From assembly GCF_001730525.1 (NCBI RefSeq), contig NZ_MDFN01000014.1:62001-126000 (forward strand): DNA of 64,000 nt, read 5' to 3'. This stretch comes from Arcticibacter eurypsychrophilus (GTDB lineage: Bacteria > Bacteroidota > Bacteroidia > Sphingobacteriales > Sphingobacteriaceae). Within the stretch, counting starts at the first letter, position 1. Each line of letters opens with the position of its first letter. Both the position numbers and the translations under genes were made by a program. Shown here piece after piece: positions 25,072-33,372 of this stretch. A model generated the notes under the pieces. It saw only the letters and a program-made list of their open reading frames with translations. It was not told the origin of the DNA and did not search any database.

Positions 25072-26984
25072 GACTTTTAAGCTGTGTATTCTTCTTCCTT
25101 TTAACAGGTTTTGATACGATTGCTCAACAAAACTATGCAGTAGGCAACATTCCTCCTGAGCTAATGGTGAGGGCAAGTGCGGTGATTCGAAATGATGAGC
25201 TGAGTATTGAAGTGAAGGATTTGAATGATGTAGTGATCAGGGTTAAGGCGGCTGTTACTGTGTTGAATAAAAATGGTGATAGAGAGGCTCATATTTATGT
25301 GTGGTATAACAAGACCAGGCAGATTAAATTTATTAAAGCTGCTGTGTATGATGAGTTTGGCTTATTAAAGGGCAAAATCGCTGAGAAAGAATTTAAGGAT
25401 GAGAGTGCGGCAAGTAACTATTCTTTGTTCGAGGATTCAAGAGTCAAAAAGTTTTCTCCTGCGGTGACCACCTATCCCTATACGCTGGAATATGAATATG
25501 AAGTACGCTCTAAACAAAGTTTGATCTTACCGGAATGGACGCCTAATACAACTACAGGTGTTTCATTGGAAAATGCAAAATTGACGTTAATTTGTAAGCC
25601 GGATTTTGCAATTCGTTTCAAAGAAGAAAACTATGCCGGTAAAGTAAATGTGACGGATACTGAAGAGCTGAAAACCTATACTTGGGAAGTGCATCATCTA
25701 AAAGCATTGCGGGATGAACCTTATAGCCCTTCGGCTGATACTTATCTGCCTGTCGTACGTATTGCACCTGTAAAGTTTGCTTATCAGGCGGTTAATGGAT
25801 CTTTTACAAACTGGTTGGAATATGGGATGTGGATGAATGAAAAACTCTTGCTGAACCGGGATCTTGTTCCTGCTGAAACGGCAGCATATATCAAGGAGCT
25901 GGTGAAGGATATCGATGATCCCAGGCTTAAAGCTAAAAAGATATATGAATTTGTGCAAAATAAAACACGTTATGTAAGCGTGCAAATAGGCATTGGAGGC
26001 TATCAGCCTATTACAGCAGCAGAGGTAGACCGTTTAGGTTATGGGGATTGTAAAGGACTTGTTAATTATACCAAAGGATTGCTGAAGGTTGTGGGGATCA
26101 ATTCCTATTATACAATTGTGGAAGCGGGATCGGATAAGAAAAGTGCGATTACTGATTTTGCCAGTATGAATCAGTTCAATCATGCCATTCTTTGCATTCC
26201 CTTTCCAAAGGATACGACTTGGGTGGATTGTACGAGTAAAACGTTGCCTTTTGGTTATTTGGGTGACTTTACAGATGATCGGATTGCACTGGCCTGTACA
26301 GAAACAGGTGGAAAACTGATTCGTACGCCAGCGTATCCGTCTGACGCAAGTAGCCAAATTCGCAAAGCAAACTTCAAGCTGGACGAAAAGGGTGATTTAA
26401 ACGGGGAGATGACTACCACTTTTGATGGTTTGCAATATGATAACAGAGCAGAATTGATCAATGAACCCTATACAGAGCAGGTGAAAAAGCTTCAGCAGAT
26501 TTATACTTTAAACAATCTGGAGATCAAATCCTTTAAACTGGAGGAAGATAAGGGAAGGATTCCTGTTACCACAGAGCGGATGAAATTCTATGCACGGGAA
26601 TATGCTTCATTAAGTGGAGATCGGTATTTCATCACATTAAATGCTCTAAATCGGGGAAGGAGTTTAAAAGAGGTACATAACCGGGTGAATAAACTGGATA
26701 TCAGTCGTGGTTATACGGATATAGATGAAATAACCTATACACTTCCAGACAACTATAAGATGGATGGCCTCCCTGAAAACTTTAAAATGGAACAACCCTT
26801 CGGTCAATATTCCATTGATATTCAGGAAAAAGGGAATACGTTGGTATATACGCGTAAGTTACATTTAAAGGAGGGCGTATACCCTCCTGAAAAATATGAA
26901 GACCTCGTTAATTTTTACCAGCGAGTTGCTGAAATGGACGAAAGCAGGATCAGTATGGTAAAAAGGATTGTTAACCAAAAATAA
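25068..26984 (+). CDS. DUF3857 / transglutaminase-like exported protein, catalytic triad intact
   Basis: The 638-residue paralogue has a signal peptide (ending near FDTIAQQ), a DUF3857 domain (about 40-210) and a transglutaminase-like domain with a complete triad. C328 lies in GYGDCKGL, H372 in QFNHAIL and D387 in WVDCTS. A C-terminal domain follows. It should be an exported cysteine hydrolase or transamidase. Start and stop overlap with the upstream gene (ATGA), so the two are co-translated. The 3' end overlaps a small minus-strand membrane protein gene by 14 bp. Confidence 0.82.
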   Translation: MRLLSCVFFFLLTGFDTIAQQNYAVGNIPPELMVRASAVIRNDELSIEVKDLNDVVIRVKAAVTVLNKNGDREAHIYVWYNKTRQIKFIKAAVYDEFGLLKGKIAEKEFKDESAASNYSLFEDSRVKKFSPAVTTYPYTLEYEYEVRSKQSLILPEWTPNTTTGVSLENAKLTLICKPDFAIRFKEENYAGKVNVTDTEELKTYTWEVHHLKALRDEPYSPSADTYLPVVRIAPVKFAYQAVNGSFTNWLEYGMWMNEKLLLNRDLVPAETAAYIKELVKDIDDPRLKAKKIYEFVQNKTRYVSVQIGIGGYQPITAAEVDRLGYGDCKGLVNYTKGLLKVVGINSYYTIVEAGSDKKSAITDFASMNQFNHAILCIPFPKDTTWVDCTSKTLPFGYLGDFTDDRIALACTETGGKLIRTPAYPSDASSQIRKANFKLDEKGDLNGEMTTTFDGLQYDNRAELINEPYTEQVKKLQQIYTLNNLEIKSFKLEEDKGRIPVTTERMKFYAREYASLSGDRYFITLNALNRGRSLKEVHNRVNKLDISRGYTDIDEITYTLPDNYKMDGLPENFKMEQPFGQYSIDIQEKGNTLVYTRKLHLKEGVYPPEKYEDLVNFYQRVAEMDESRISMVKRIVNQK

Positions 26985-27093
26985 CAATTCCTAAAAATAT
27001 TCCTACAATCATAATCAGGTACATCAGGATTTCAGTGGTAGCAAAACGTTTATATTGATTCCAGAAAGAAGGACCTTTTTTTTGATCTGACAT
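26971..27093 (-). CDS. Small single-pass membrane protein (40 aa)
   Basis: An ATG at 27093 on the minus strand opens 40 codons ending at TAA (26971-26973). The N-terminal half is charged and aromatic (MSDQKKGPSFWNQYKRFATT), and the C-terminal half is one transmembrane helix (EILMYLIMIVGIFLGIVIFG). It starts 6 bp after the S1/P1 nuclease stop, so it is probably the last gene of that operon. Its last 14 bp are antisense to the end of the DUF3857 gene. No known function. The clean topology and tight spacing argue that it is real. Confidence 0.65.
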   Translation of the reverse strand: MSDQKKGPSFWNQYKRFATTEILMYLIMIVGIFLGIVIFG

Positions 27094-27099
27094 TGTGTT

Positions 27100-27897
27100 T
27101 TAGTTATGGGCAAATATTTCATTTAATAAGCCTGCAAGCCTTACACCGCCTTTAAGCAGTTGATCGTTCATGGTTTCTACCCATTCATAATTGTATTTAT
27201 AGCCGTAAGAAGTGTTCGCTTCGGCTTCTTTATACAGCTTTTTACTTATTTGATACGAGTCGAAAACCCAAGTGCTTAAATCATCATGTTGCCATTTTGA
27301 GATTTGCTCTGGTGTAGGGTAATTTATAGCATGAGTATATTCCGAATAGCTTAACTGTTGGTATTCGATCAGATTGGAATCCCAAATGCTGTGCAGGTTA
27401 TCCGGACGGTTAAACCATTTGACGTCAACGTCGTTTCCTCCTTTATCGGCTGCTCTGCCGCAATGCATAGGTTGATGCAGATCACCAACCAAGTGTACCA
27501 ATACCCGGATGTAGAATTGCTTTAATTCATTTGAAACGGTTTTCTTTTTTAACTCTCCAGAGGCAAAAAGGATTTTGTTATAGGCGTTTGCACTGGTATC
27601 CTGCGCAAGTGCAGCCTTTGCCTGCTCATAAGTAAGCCCCTCAGGTAGATTGACATAATGCCAGGTTCCCAGATAGTTAAACTTAGGGTTTGATTTGCTG
27701 AAGTCCATCCAATTACTGCTCATGGCTAAACTTTCGTTCCCCATGATCTTTTTTATCTGCTTGCGCGCCTTTGAAGAGAGATGTGATTCTGCAACCTCAG
27801 CTACTACACGATGACCGAGCATTCCCCAGGCCATAGATTGTAGGGGAAAGTAGAGGATGAGTCCTGCTAAGATTGTTATTTTGAAAATGTTGTTCAT
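27100..27897 (-). CDS. S1/P1-type zinc-dependent nuclease, exported
   Basis: The 265-residue protein has a signal peptide cut before W24 (SMA/WGMLGHR). The mature N-terminal Trp and H29 are the first zinc ligands of the S1/P1 family. Further ligand motifs are SNWMDF, GTWHYVN, HLVGDLHQPMHCG and NDVDVKWF..NLHSIWD. These enzymes degrade single-stranded DNA and RNA and also remove 3'-phosphates, here in the periplasm or outside the cell, probably for nucleotide scavenging. It lies 1 bp after a lipoprotein gene and 6 bp before the 40-residue membrane protein. Confidence 0.92.
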   Translation of the reverse strand: MNNIFKITILAGLILYFPLQSMAWGMLGHRVVAEVAESHLSSKARKQIKKIMGNESLAMSSNWMDFSKSNPKFNYLGTWHYVNLPEGLTYEQAKAALAQDTSANAYNKILFASGELKKKTVSNELKQFYIRVLVHLVGDLHQPMHCGRAADKGGNDVDVKWFNRPDNLHSIWDSNLIEYQQLSYSEYTHAINYPTPEQISKWQHDDLSTWVFDSYQISKKLYKEAEANTSYGYKYNYEWVETMNDQLLKGGVRLAGLLNEIFAHN

Positions 27898-27898
27898 T

Positions 27899-28402
27899 TT
27901 ATAGTGGTTGAGGATTACACTTAATTCGTTTTTTTAGTTTAAGTGTTACCGGTAAATGCTGTTGAAGGTTCATCAATTTGACTTGCCCTGGTGCTATTTT
28001 CTGAATTAGAAACATAGGTAGGTATTGACCTGTACGATAACAGCCTGATATTTTTTGTTTGAAATTTTCCTTAGTGTAGGTGCCAATGATGTAAAGGGTG
28101 TCATGGCTTACTACATAATTGCCTTTAGCATATTCTTTCCAATGGCCATTGTGGTAACATTCGTCCTCATAATAATTTACTTTTGAGGAAGTTTCGAGAG
28201 TTACATAAAATGAATCGCAGGTGAATGTAAATGAGTGTCTTGTGTGTGTGAGCAAACTATCCTCATACTTCAATGGTTCTTCCTCCCAAATGCCTTGTAA
28301 GGCAGAAGAACCAGGTTTTTGCACTTCAGGGTTGAACCTGCAGGCAGAGAAGAGGAATAAAATAAATAAGAAAGTAACGAGAACCTGTGATCTGTATGTC
28401 AT
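27899..28402 (-). CDS. Hypothetical lipoprotein upstream of S1/P1 nuclease
   Basis: The 167-residue protein has a lipoprotein signal with lipobox FSAC (Cys21), then a beta-rich body (LQGIWEEEPLKYEDSLL, DSFYVTLETSSKVNYYEDE, HDTLYIIGTYTKENFKQKI) that suggests a small lipocalin-like barrel or sandwich. I do not recognise the family. It is the first gene of the minus-strand operon with the S1/P1 nuclease, spaced by 1 bp, so the two are likely translated together. Confidence 0.65.
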   Translation of the reverse strand: MTYRSQVLVTFLFILFLFSACRFNPEVQKPGSSALQGIWEEEPLKYEDSLLTHTRHSFTFTCDSFYVTLETSSKVNYYEDECYHNGHWKEYAKGNYVVSHDTLYIIGTYTKENFKQKISGCYRTGQYLPMFLIQKIAPGQVKLMNLQQHLPVTLKLKKRIKCNPQPL

Positions 28403-28413
28403 AGAAAGTTTAT

Positions 28414-28443
28414 AAATCCCTCCTTGTTTTCAGGGAGGGATTT
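28414..28443 (-). terminator. Intrinsic terminator after fumC
   Basis: AAATCCCTCC (28414-28423) pairs exactly with GGAGGGATTT (28434-28443) around a 10-nt loop. It sits 8 bp past the fumC stop, in the gap before the lipoprotein-nuclease operon. The T tract after it on the minus strand is short (ATTTATAA). Confidence 0.6.
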
Positions 28444-28451
28444 AATGATTT

Positions 28452-29849
28452 TTATTTAAGGCTTCCAATCATATCTTCAGGACGAACCCATTGATCAAAT
28501 TGTTCGCCGGTTAGTAAACCAAGCTCTAAGGCAACTTCACGAAGTGATTTGTTTTCCTTATGTGCTTTTTTAGCAATTTTTGCCGCATTTTCATAACCGA
28601 TATGCGGATTAAGTGCAGTAACAAGCATCAGCGAATTATCTACATGCTTTTTAATGCCTTCGTAGTTAGGTTCAATTCCAACGGCGCAATGGTCATTAAA
28701 AGATACGCATACATCACCTAAAAGGCGGGCAGACTGAAGAAAGTTGACGGCTATTAAAGGTTTGAAAACATTTAACTCATAATGTCCGTTTGATCCACCG
28801 ATAGTAATGGCTACATCATTTCCCATTACCTGGGCAGCAACCATGGTTACGGCCTCATTCTGTGTGGGGTTTACTTTTCCGGGCATAATGGAAGAGCCGG
28901 GTTCATTTGCAGGAATAATAAGTTCGCCAATGCCTGAACGTGGACCTGAGGCCATCATCCGGATATCGTTTGCAATTTTCATTAAGGCTACAGCTAGCTG
29001 TTTTAATGCGCCATGAGTTTCGACCATTGCATCATGAGACGCAAGGGCTTCATATTTGTTTTCAGCTGTCACAAAAGGAAGGCCTGTGAATTTGGCGATA
29101 TAGGCTGCAACTTTAACGTCGTAACCCTGAGGGGTATTGATACCGGTTCCAACGGCTGTACCACCTAATGCAAGCTCAGAAAGGTGGGATAGCGTGTTTT
29201 TTATCGCTCTAAGACTATGATCTAACTGAGAAACGTATCCGGAGAATTCTTGTCCCAGTGTTAAAGGAGTTGCATCCATTAAATGGGTACGCCCTATTTT
29301 AACCACGTTTTTGAATGCCTCAACTTTTGCTTTAAGTGTATCTCTTAGTTTCTCCACTCCAGGAATAGTGGTATGAAGAACCATTTTATATGCAGCAATG
29401 TGCATGGCAGTAGGGTAGGTGTCGTTTGATGATTGTGATTTGTTTACATCATCATTTGGGTGAATGAAGGTTTTCCCTTCGCCCAATTTATGTCCCTGGA
29501 TAACATGTGCACGATTGGCAATCACTTCATTCAGGTTCATGTTGGATTGTGTTCCTGATCCTGTTTGCCAAATTACCAGCGGAAACTCTTTATAAAGGTC
29601 GCCCTTTAGGATTTCATTACATACCTGGGCAATAAGATCACGCTTTTCAGCGGGAAGTACACCACAATCCGTATTTGTAAAGGCAGCAGCCTTTTTTAGA
29701 TAGGCAAATGCATCGATAATTTCTGATGGCATGGATGCATCAGGACCTATTTTAAAGTTATTTCTTGAACGTTCAGTTTGGGCACCCCAGTATTGTTCTG
29801 CAGGTACCTGCACTTCGCCCATGGTATCAGTTTCTATTCTAAAATTCAT
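28452..29849 (-). CDS. fumC: Class II fumarate hydratase
   Basis: The 465-residue enzyme has the fumarase/aspartase signature [16 protein letters not shown] and the active-site segments [19 protein letters not shown] and [16 protein letters not shown], with the C-terminal domain ([24 protein letters not shown]). It interconverts fumarate and malate in the TCA cycle, without an iron-sulfur cluster. Length and motifs are normal for FumC. It is monocistronic, with a TAnnTTTG element upstream and a hairpin downstream. Confidence 0.96.
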   Translation of the reverse strand: MNFRIETDTMGEVQVPAEQYWGAQTERSRNNFKIGPDASMPSEIIDAFAYLKKAAAFTNTDCGVLPAEKRDLIAQVCNEILKGDLYKEFPLVIWQTGSGTQSNMNLNEVIANRAHVIQGHKLGEGKTFIHPNDDVNKSQSSNDTYPTAMHIAAYKMVLHTTIPGVEKLRDTLKAKVEAFKNVVKIGRTHLMDATPLTLGQEFSGYVSQLDHSLRAIKNTLSHLSELALGGTAVGTGINTPQGYDVKVAAYIAKFTGLPFVTAENKYEALASHDAMVETHGALKQLAVALMKIANDIRMMASGPRSGIGELIIPANEPGSSIMPGKVNPTQNEAVTMVAAQVMGNDVAITIGGSNGHYELNVFKPLIAVNFLQSARLLGDVCVSFNDHCAVGIEPNYEGIKKHVDNSLMLVTALNPHIGYENAAKIAKKAHKENKSLREVALELGLLTGEQFDQWVRPEDMIGSLK

Positions 29850-29869
29850 GATTGTAAAATATTAGTAGG

Positions 29870-29877
29870 CAAATTTA
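29870..29877 (-). promoter_or_regulatory. Candidate -7 promoter element (TAAATTTG) for fumC
   Basis: TAAATTTG on the minus strand, ending 20 bp before the fumC ATG at 29849, matches TAnnTTTG with normal placement for a short leader. Confidence 0.45.
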
Positions 29878-29989
29878 ATTTTTTTATCCTTCATAATCAG
29901 TTGAAAAGTGTTTTATGGAATACTCTTGTTAGGGTTATTGTAATAAAATTCTGATTTTCGCCGTTGAATTTCAGTTTTCTTATTGATCT

Positions 29990-31189
29990 ATGACACGAAA
30001 ATCCCTATTTGTAACAATCCTGCTCTTCTCTTCCCTTGCATTCTCCTTTTGCTCTTCCGAGAAAAAAAAAGAAGTCCGTACTGTTGAGGATGACAAATCA
30101 GACAGCCTGATGCTGGTTTATGATCCCAAAAAGGGTGATGTTAAAATAGATGAATTTATGCAAACCCTGCATAAGAAAAGAGGCTTTAATGGCAACGTGC
30201 TGGTAGCTAAAAAAGGAAAAATAATATACCAGAATGCAATTGGATGGGCGGATTACCTTCATCGGGATAGCTTGAATATTAATTCGCAGTTTGAACTGGC
30301 ATCTCTAACCAAAACGATGACCGGTACTGCCATTCTGATACTTGCTGAAAAGGGTAAACTTAAACTGGATCAGACGGTAAATGATTTCTTTCCAGAATTT
30401 CCATATCCTGGTATAACCATCAGGATGCTGCTTTCCCATCGTTCAGGAATGATGAACTACGTTTATTTTGTGGATGGGGTTTTTAAAGCGGAAAAGAAGA
30501 GTGAAAGTAAGGGAATTAGTAATCAGGATGTAATGAAATTAATCGCGGAGAAAAAGCCTTCCCCTTATACCCGACCTAATGTAAAGTTCCATTATAATAA
30601 CTCAAATTTCATGGTTCTGGGTGCTATCATCGAGAAAGTAAGTGGAATGCGTTATTCGCAGTTCATGATGGAAAATGTATTTAAACCGGCAGGGATGCAT
30701 CATACAGCGGTATATTCAAAGGCTGAATATGAAACAATTCCGGTAGATGTGGTGGGACATGATCGTACATGGAGGTATTCGGTGGTGCAGAATTTTCTTG
30801 ATGGCCCGGTAGGGGATAAAGGAGTATACAGTACCGTTCAGGATTTATTTTTGTTCGACAGAGCATTAAGAAAAGGGAATATATTGAGTAAAGCATGGCA
30901 GGATTCTGCTTATACCGCACATAATGAATTGAGTCGTGGTCATTTTAGTTATGGATACGGCTGGAGAACGTTTGATGGAAAGGGCGAAAAGGTGGTCTAT
31001 CATACGGGCTGGTGGCATGGATTCAGACACATATATTTGCGCGATTTAAAATCGGATGTGACGATTGTGCTATTGAGTAATTTAACAAATGGGAGTCTTT
31101 TGCAATTGGATGACCTGTATAAATTGGTAGGAATGCCTGTAGTTCGTAAATCTGCTTATCATGGAAATGGTGATAGTACGGATGAGTGA
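29990..31189 (+). CDS. Exported serine hydrolase (class C beta-lactamase / PBP4-like family)
   Basis: The 399-residue protein has an N-terminal export signal, perhaps a lipoprotein signal (SFCSSEKK, Cys21), though the lipobox is poor. The beta-lactamase-like domain has the catalytic SxxK at S105-L-T-K108 (ELASLTKTM), the second motif Y202-N-N (FHYNNSNF), and HTGWWHG in place of the usual KTG. These proteins are usually D-aminopeptidases, esterases or peptidoglycan-related enzymes rather than true beta-lactamases. The substrate is unknown. A 9-bp inverted repeat follows the gene. Confidence 0.85.
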   Translation: MTRKSLFVTILLFSSLAFSFCSSEKKKEVRTVEDDKSDSLMLVYDPKKGDVKIDEFMQTLHKKRGFNGNVLVAKKGKIIYQNAIGWADYLHRDSLNINSQFELASLTKTMTGTAILILAEKGKLKLDQTVNDFFPEFPYPGITIRMLLSHRSGMMNYVYFVDGVFKAEKKSESKGISNQDVMKLIAEKKPSPYTRPNVKFHYNNSNFMVLGAIIEKVSGMRYSQFMMENVFKPAGMHHTAVYSKAEYETIPVDVVGHDRTWRYSVVQNFLDGPVGDKGVYSTVQDLFLFDRALRKGNILSKAWQDSAYTAHNELSRGHFSYGYGWRTFDGKGEKVVYHTGWWHGFRHIYLRDLKSDVTIVLLSNLTNGSLLQLDDLYKLVGMPVVRKSAYHGNGDSTDE

Positions 31190-31199
31190 TTTATTTTAA

Positions 31200-31240
31200 A
31201 TAATGCTAGAACGAATTCCTTTTTGTATGTTTAGCATTAT
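31200..31240. repeat. Inverted repeat after the serine hydrolase gene
   Basis: ATAATGCTA (31200-31208) is repeated inverted as TAGCATTAT (31232-31240) with a 23-nt spacer that includes CCTTTTT. There is no T-run after the second arm, so it is a weak terminator candidate. Confidence 0.35.
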
Positions 31241-31301
31241 AGAAGGCATTTATTGTTGAAAGGAATACTCTAATGAAATATATATTTTTATTTATACAAA
31301 A

Positions 31302-31682
31302 ATGAGCAAGGTCTTTATCATCGATGATGATGTAATTCATCAAAGGATTGCCCAAATAATGATTGAAAAACATCATACTTATAATGTTATAACCAGTTAT
31401 ACCGAAGCTATTAAGGCCTTAGAGTTTATTAGTGAAAATTTGAATAATAAATCAGAGCTTCCTAATGTTATCTTATTAGATTTAAATATGCCGGTTGTTG
31501 ATGGATGGGATTTTTTGAAAAGATTTAAGCAGTTTGATCAGGAGCTAATTAAAGATATCCATATTTATATTGTAAGCTCATCGGTAGATGAAACAGACAA
31601 AATAAGAGCTCTGGCATATCCACCGGTAAAGGGTTTTATCTCCAAACCATTATCCCCTGCAATTCTTAAAGGATTGATTTAA
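31302..31682 (+). CDS. Stand-alone receiver-domain response regulator
   Basis: The 126-residue protein is a single receiver domain with acidic residues D8-D9-D10, phospho-acceptor D60 in VILLDLNMPVVDGW, the Ser in IYIVSSS, and the Lys of FISKPLSP near the C-terminus. It has no output domain, so it acts by protein contact or as a phospho-shuttle, as with CheY- or Rcp1-like proteins. No kinase is adjacent; ybaB follows after 44 bp but need not be related. Confidence 0.9.
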   Translation: MSKVFIIDDDVIHQRIAQIMIEKHHTYNVITSYTEAIKALEFISENLNNKSELPNVILLDLNMPVVDGWDFLKRFKQFDQELIKDIHIYIVSSSVDETDKIRALAYPPVKGFISKPLSPAILKGLI

Positions 31683-31726
31683 ACTATTTAGTACTTCGTA
31701 TTGTTTAATTAAAAAAACTGATTATT

Positions 31727-32032
31727 ATGTTTGATAAATTGATGCAGGTACAGCAGCAAGCTGAAGAAATAAAGAAAAGGTTAGATTCTATTAGCGTTAA
31801 AGGAGAAGCTGAAGGTGGTAAAATAGTAGTTACTTCAAATGGTAACAAACACATCAGCGCAATTCATATTGAGGAGGAGTACTATAAAAATGCCGATAGG
31901 GAAGAATTAGAGGAGCTAATTGCAGTAGCCGTAAATAAAGCGCTTGTGCAGGCCGAAAATGTACATCAGGTGGAAATGCAAGCTTTAAGCACGAATATGC
32001 TTGGTGGTCTTGGAAACCTTTTTAATGGCTAA
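31727..32032 (+). CDS. YbaB/EbfC-family nucleoid-associated protein
   Basis: The 101-residue protein begins MFDKLMQVQQQAEEIKKRL and continues with VKGEAEGGKIVVTSNGNKHISAIHI, the two-part pattern of YbaB/EbfC. These small proteins form a tweezer-like dimer that binds DNA and shapes the nucleoid. The gene is followed by a very strong bidirectional terminator. In many genomes ybaB lies beside recR or dnaX; neither is present here. Confidence 0.9.
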   Translation: MFDKLMQVQQQAEEIKKRLDSISVKGEAEGGKIVVTSNGNKHISAIHIEEEYYKNADREELEELIAVAVNKALVQAENVHQVEMQALSTNMLGGLGNLFNG

Positions 32033-32048
32033 TTTTGTATAAGTTTTT

Positions 32049-32098
32049 ATATATAAGAAGAGCGGCTACCCATTTAGGTAGCCGCTCTTCTTATATAT
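32049..32098. terminator. Bidirectional terminator between ybaB and glgC
   Basis: A perfect 22-bp inverted repeat spans 32049-32070 and 32077-32098, with a GC-rich core AGAGCGGCTACC and a 6-nt loop. AT-rich flanks on both sides let it stop the convergent ybaB and glgC transcripts. Confidence 0.9.
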
Positions 32099-32105
32099 AT
32101 TGTAA

Positions 32106-33365
32106 TTAAATTATGGTTCCATTAGGTAAGATGGCGGCTTTCTTGACGACTACTATTCCATCTCTTACAGTATGGGTTTCGTAGTCACCGTCTTCCAGAT
32201 GAGGGCCACCGTTAATTTGTACGTCATTACCAATGCGGCAATTTTTATCCAGTATGGCGTTATTAATACAACATCTTTCCCCAACCCCCATTATAGGTGA
32301 AGAGCTGGATTTGGCTTCTTCCAGTTGATCCAGTGTTTGATAATAGTCATTTCCCATCACATAGGTTGATTCTATGGTCGTTCCTCTTCCTATTCGTGTT
32401 CTGATGCCGATAACTGATCGCTCAATGCGACTGGCATCAATAATACAACCATCAGCAACAAGAGTTTTCTCTAATGTTGTACCCATTATTTTGGATGGAG
32501 GCAGCATACGTGCTCTGGAAAAAATACTTTTTTTATCAAATAGGTTGAATGAAGGGATGTCGTCAGTTAAGCCGATGTTCGCTTCAAAGAAGGATGCAAT
32601 TGTACCTATATCTGTCCAATATCCATCATATTGATAACTAATTACTTTTTTCTTATTAATGGCTTCAGGGATAATCTCTTTTCCAAAATCAGTATGCGGG
32701 TCATTGGTTAGGATATCAAAAATTACATCTTTATTAAAGATATAGATTCCCATGGAGGCTTGGTATAGACGTCCCTGTGCTTTCATTTCGTCGCCTACTT
32801 CTGATGCCCAGTCTTCTAATCCTGTTTTAGGCTTTTCAATGAAAGAAGTAATGTTTGAATTTTCATCTATCTTCATAATTCCGAATGAAGAAGCGTCTTT
32901 GGCATTAACAGGGATCGTAGCGACCGAAATATCTGCTTTATTGGCGGTATGTTTTTCGAGCATATCATTGAAATCCATCTGATATAACTGATCTCCGGAG
33001 AGAATCAATACATACTCGAACTCAAAAGGAGCGATATGATGCAGACATTGTCTTACGGCGTCTGCTGTTCCCTGATACCAGCCACTATTGCCCGGGGTTT
33101 GCTCCGCTGCCAGTATATCAACAAAACCACTGCTAAAAACATTGAAGTGGTAGGTGTTTTTAATGTGCTTGTTAAGAGATGCTGAATTGAATTGCGTTAG
33201 GACAAAAATCCGGTCGATTCCAGAGTTAAAACAGTTGGATATGGGAATATCAACTAAGCGGTATTTACCGGCTATAGGAACCGCTGGTTTGGAGCGGGTT
33301 GCAGTAAGAGGATGAAGCCGGGACCCTTGTCCGCCTCCCAGAATTACTGAAATAACTTTAGACAT
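32106..33365 (-). CDS. glgC: Glucose-1-phosphate adenylyltransferase
   Basis: The 419-residue enzyme has the nucleotide-binding LGGGQGSRLHPLTATRSKPAVPIAGKYR region (residues 8-37), the catalytic Asp region LILSGDQLYQMDF, and a C-terminal left-handed beta-helix with hexapeptide repeats. It makes ADP-glucose from ATP and glucose-1-phosphate for glycogen synthesis and is normally allosterically regulated. It lies 7 bp after glgA in one operon. No branching enzyme gene (glgB) is in the window. Confidence 0.95.
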   Translation of the reverse strand: MSKVISVILGGGQGSRLHPLTATRSKPAVPIAGKYRLVDIPISNCFNSGIDRIFVLTQFNSASLNKHIKNTYHFNVFSSGFVDILAAEQTPGNSGWYQGTADAVRQCLHHIAPFEFEYVLILSGDQLYQMDFNDMLEKHTANKADISVATIPVNAKDASSFGIMKIDENSNITSFIEKPKTGLEDWASEVGDEMKAQGRLYQASMGIYIFNKDVIFDILTNDPHTDFGKEIIPEAINKKKVISYQYDGYWTDIGTIASFFEANIGLTDDIPSFNLFDKKSIFSRARMLPPSKIMGTTLEKTLVADGCIIDASRIERSVIGIRTRIGRGTTIESTYVMGNDYYQTLDQLEEAKSSSSPIMGVGERCCINNAILDKNCRIGNDVQINGGPHLEDGDYETHTVRDGIVVVKKAAILPNGTII

Positions 33366-33372
33366 ATCTATA

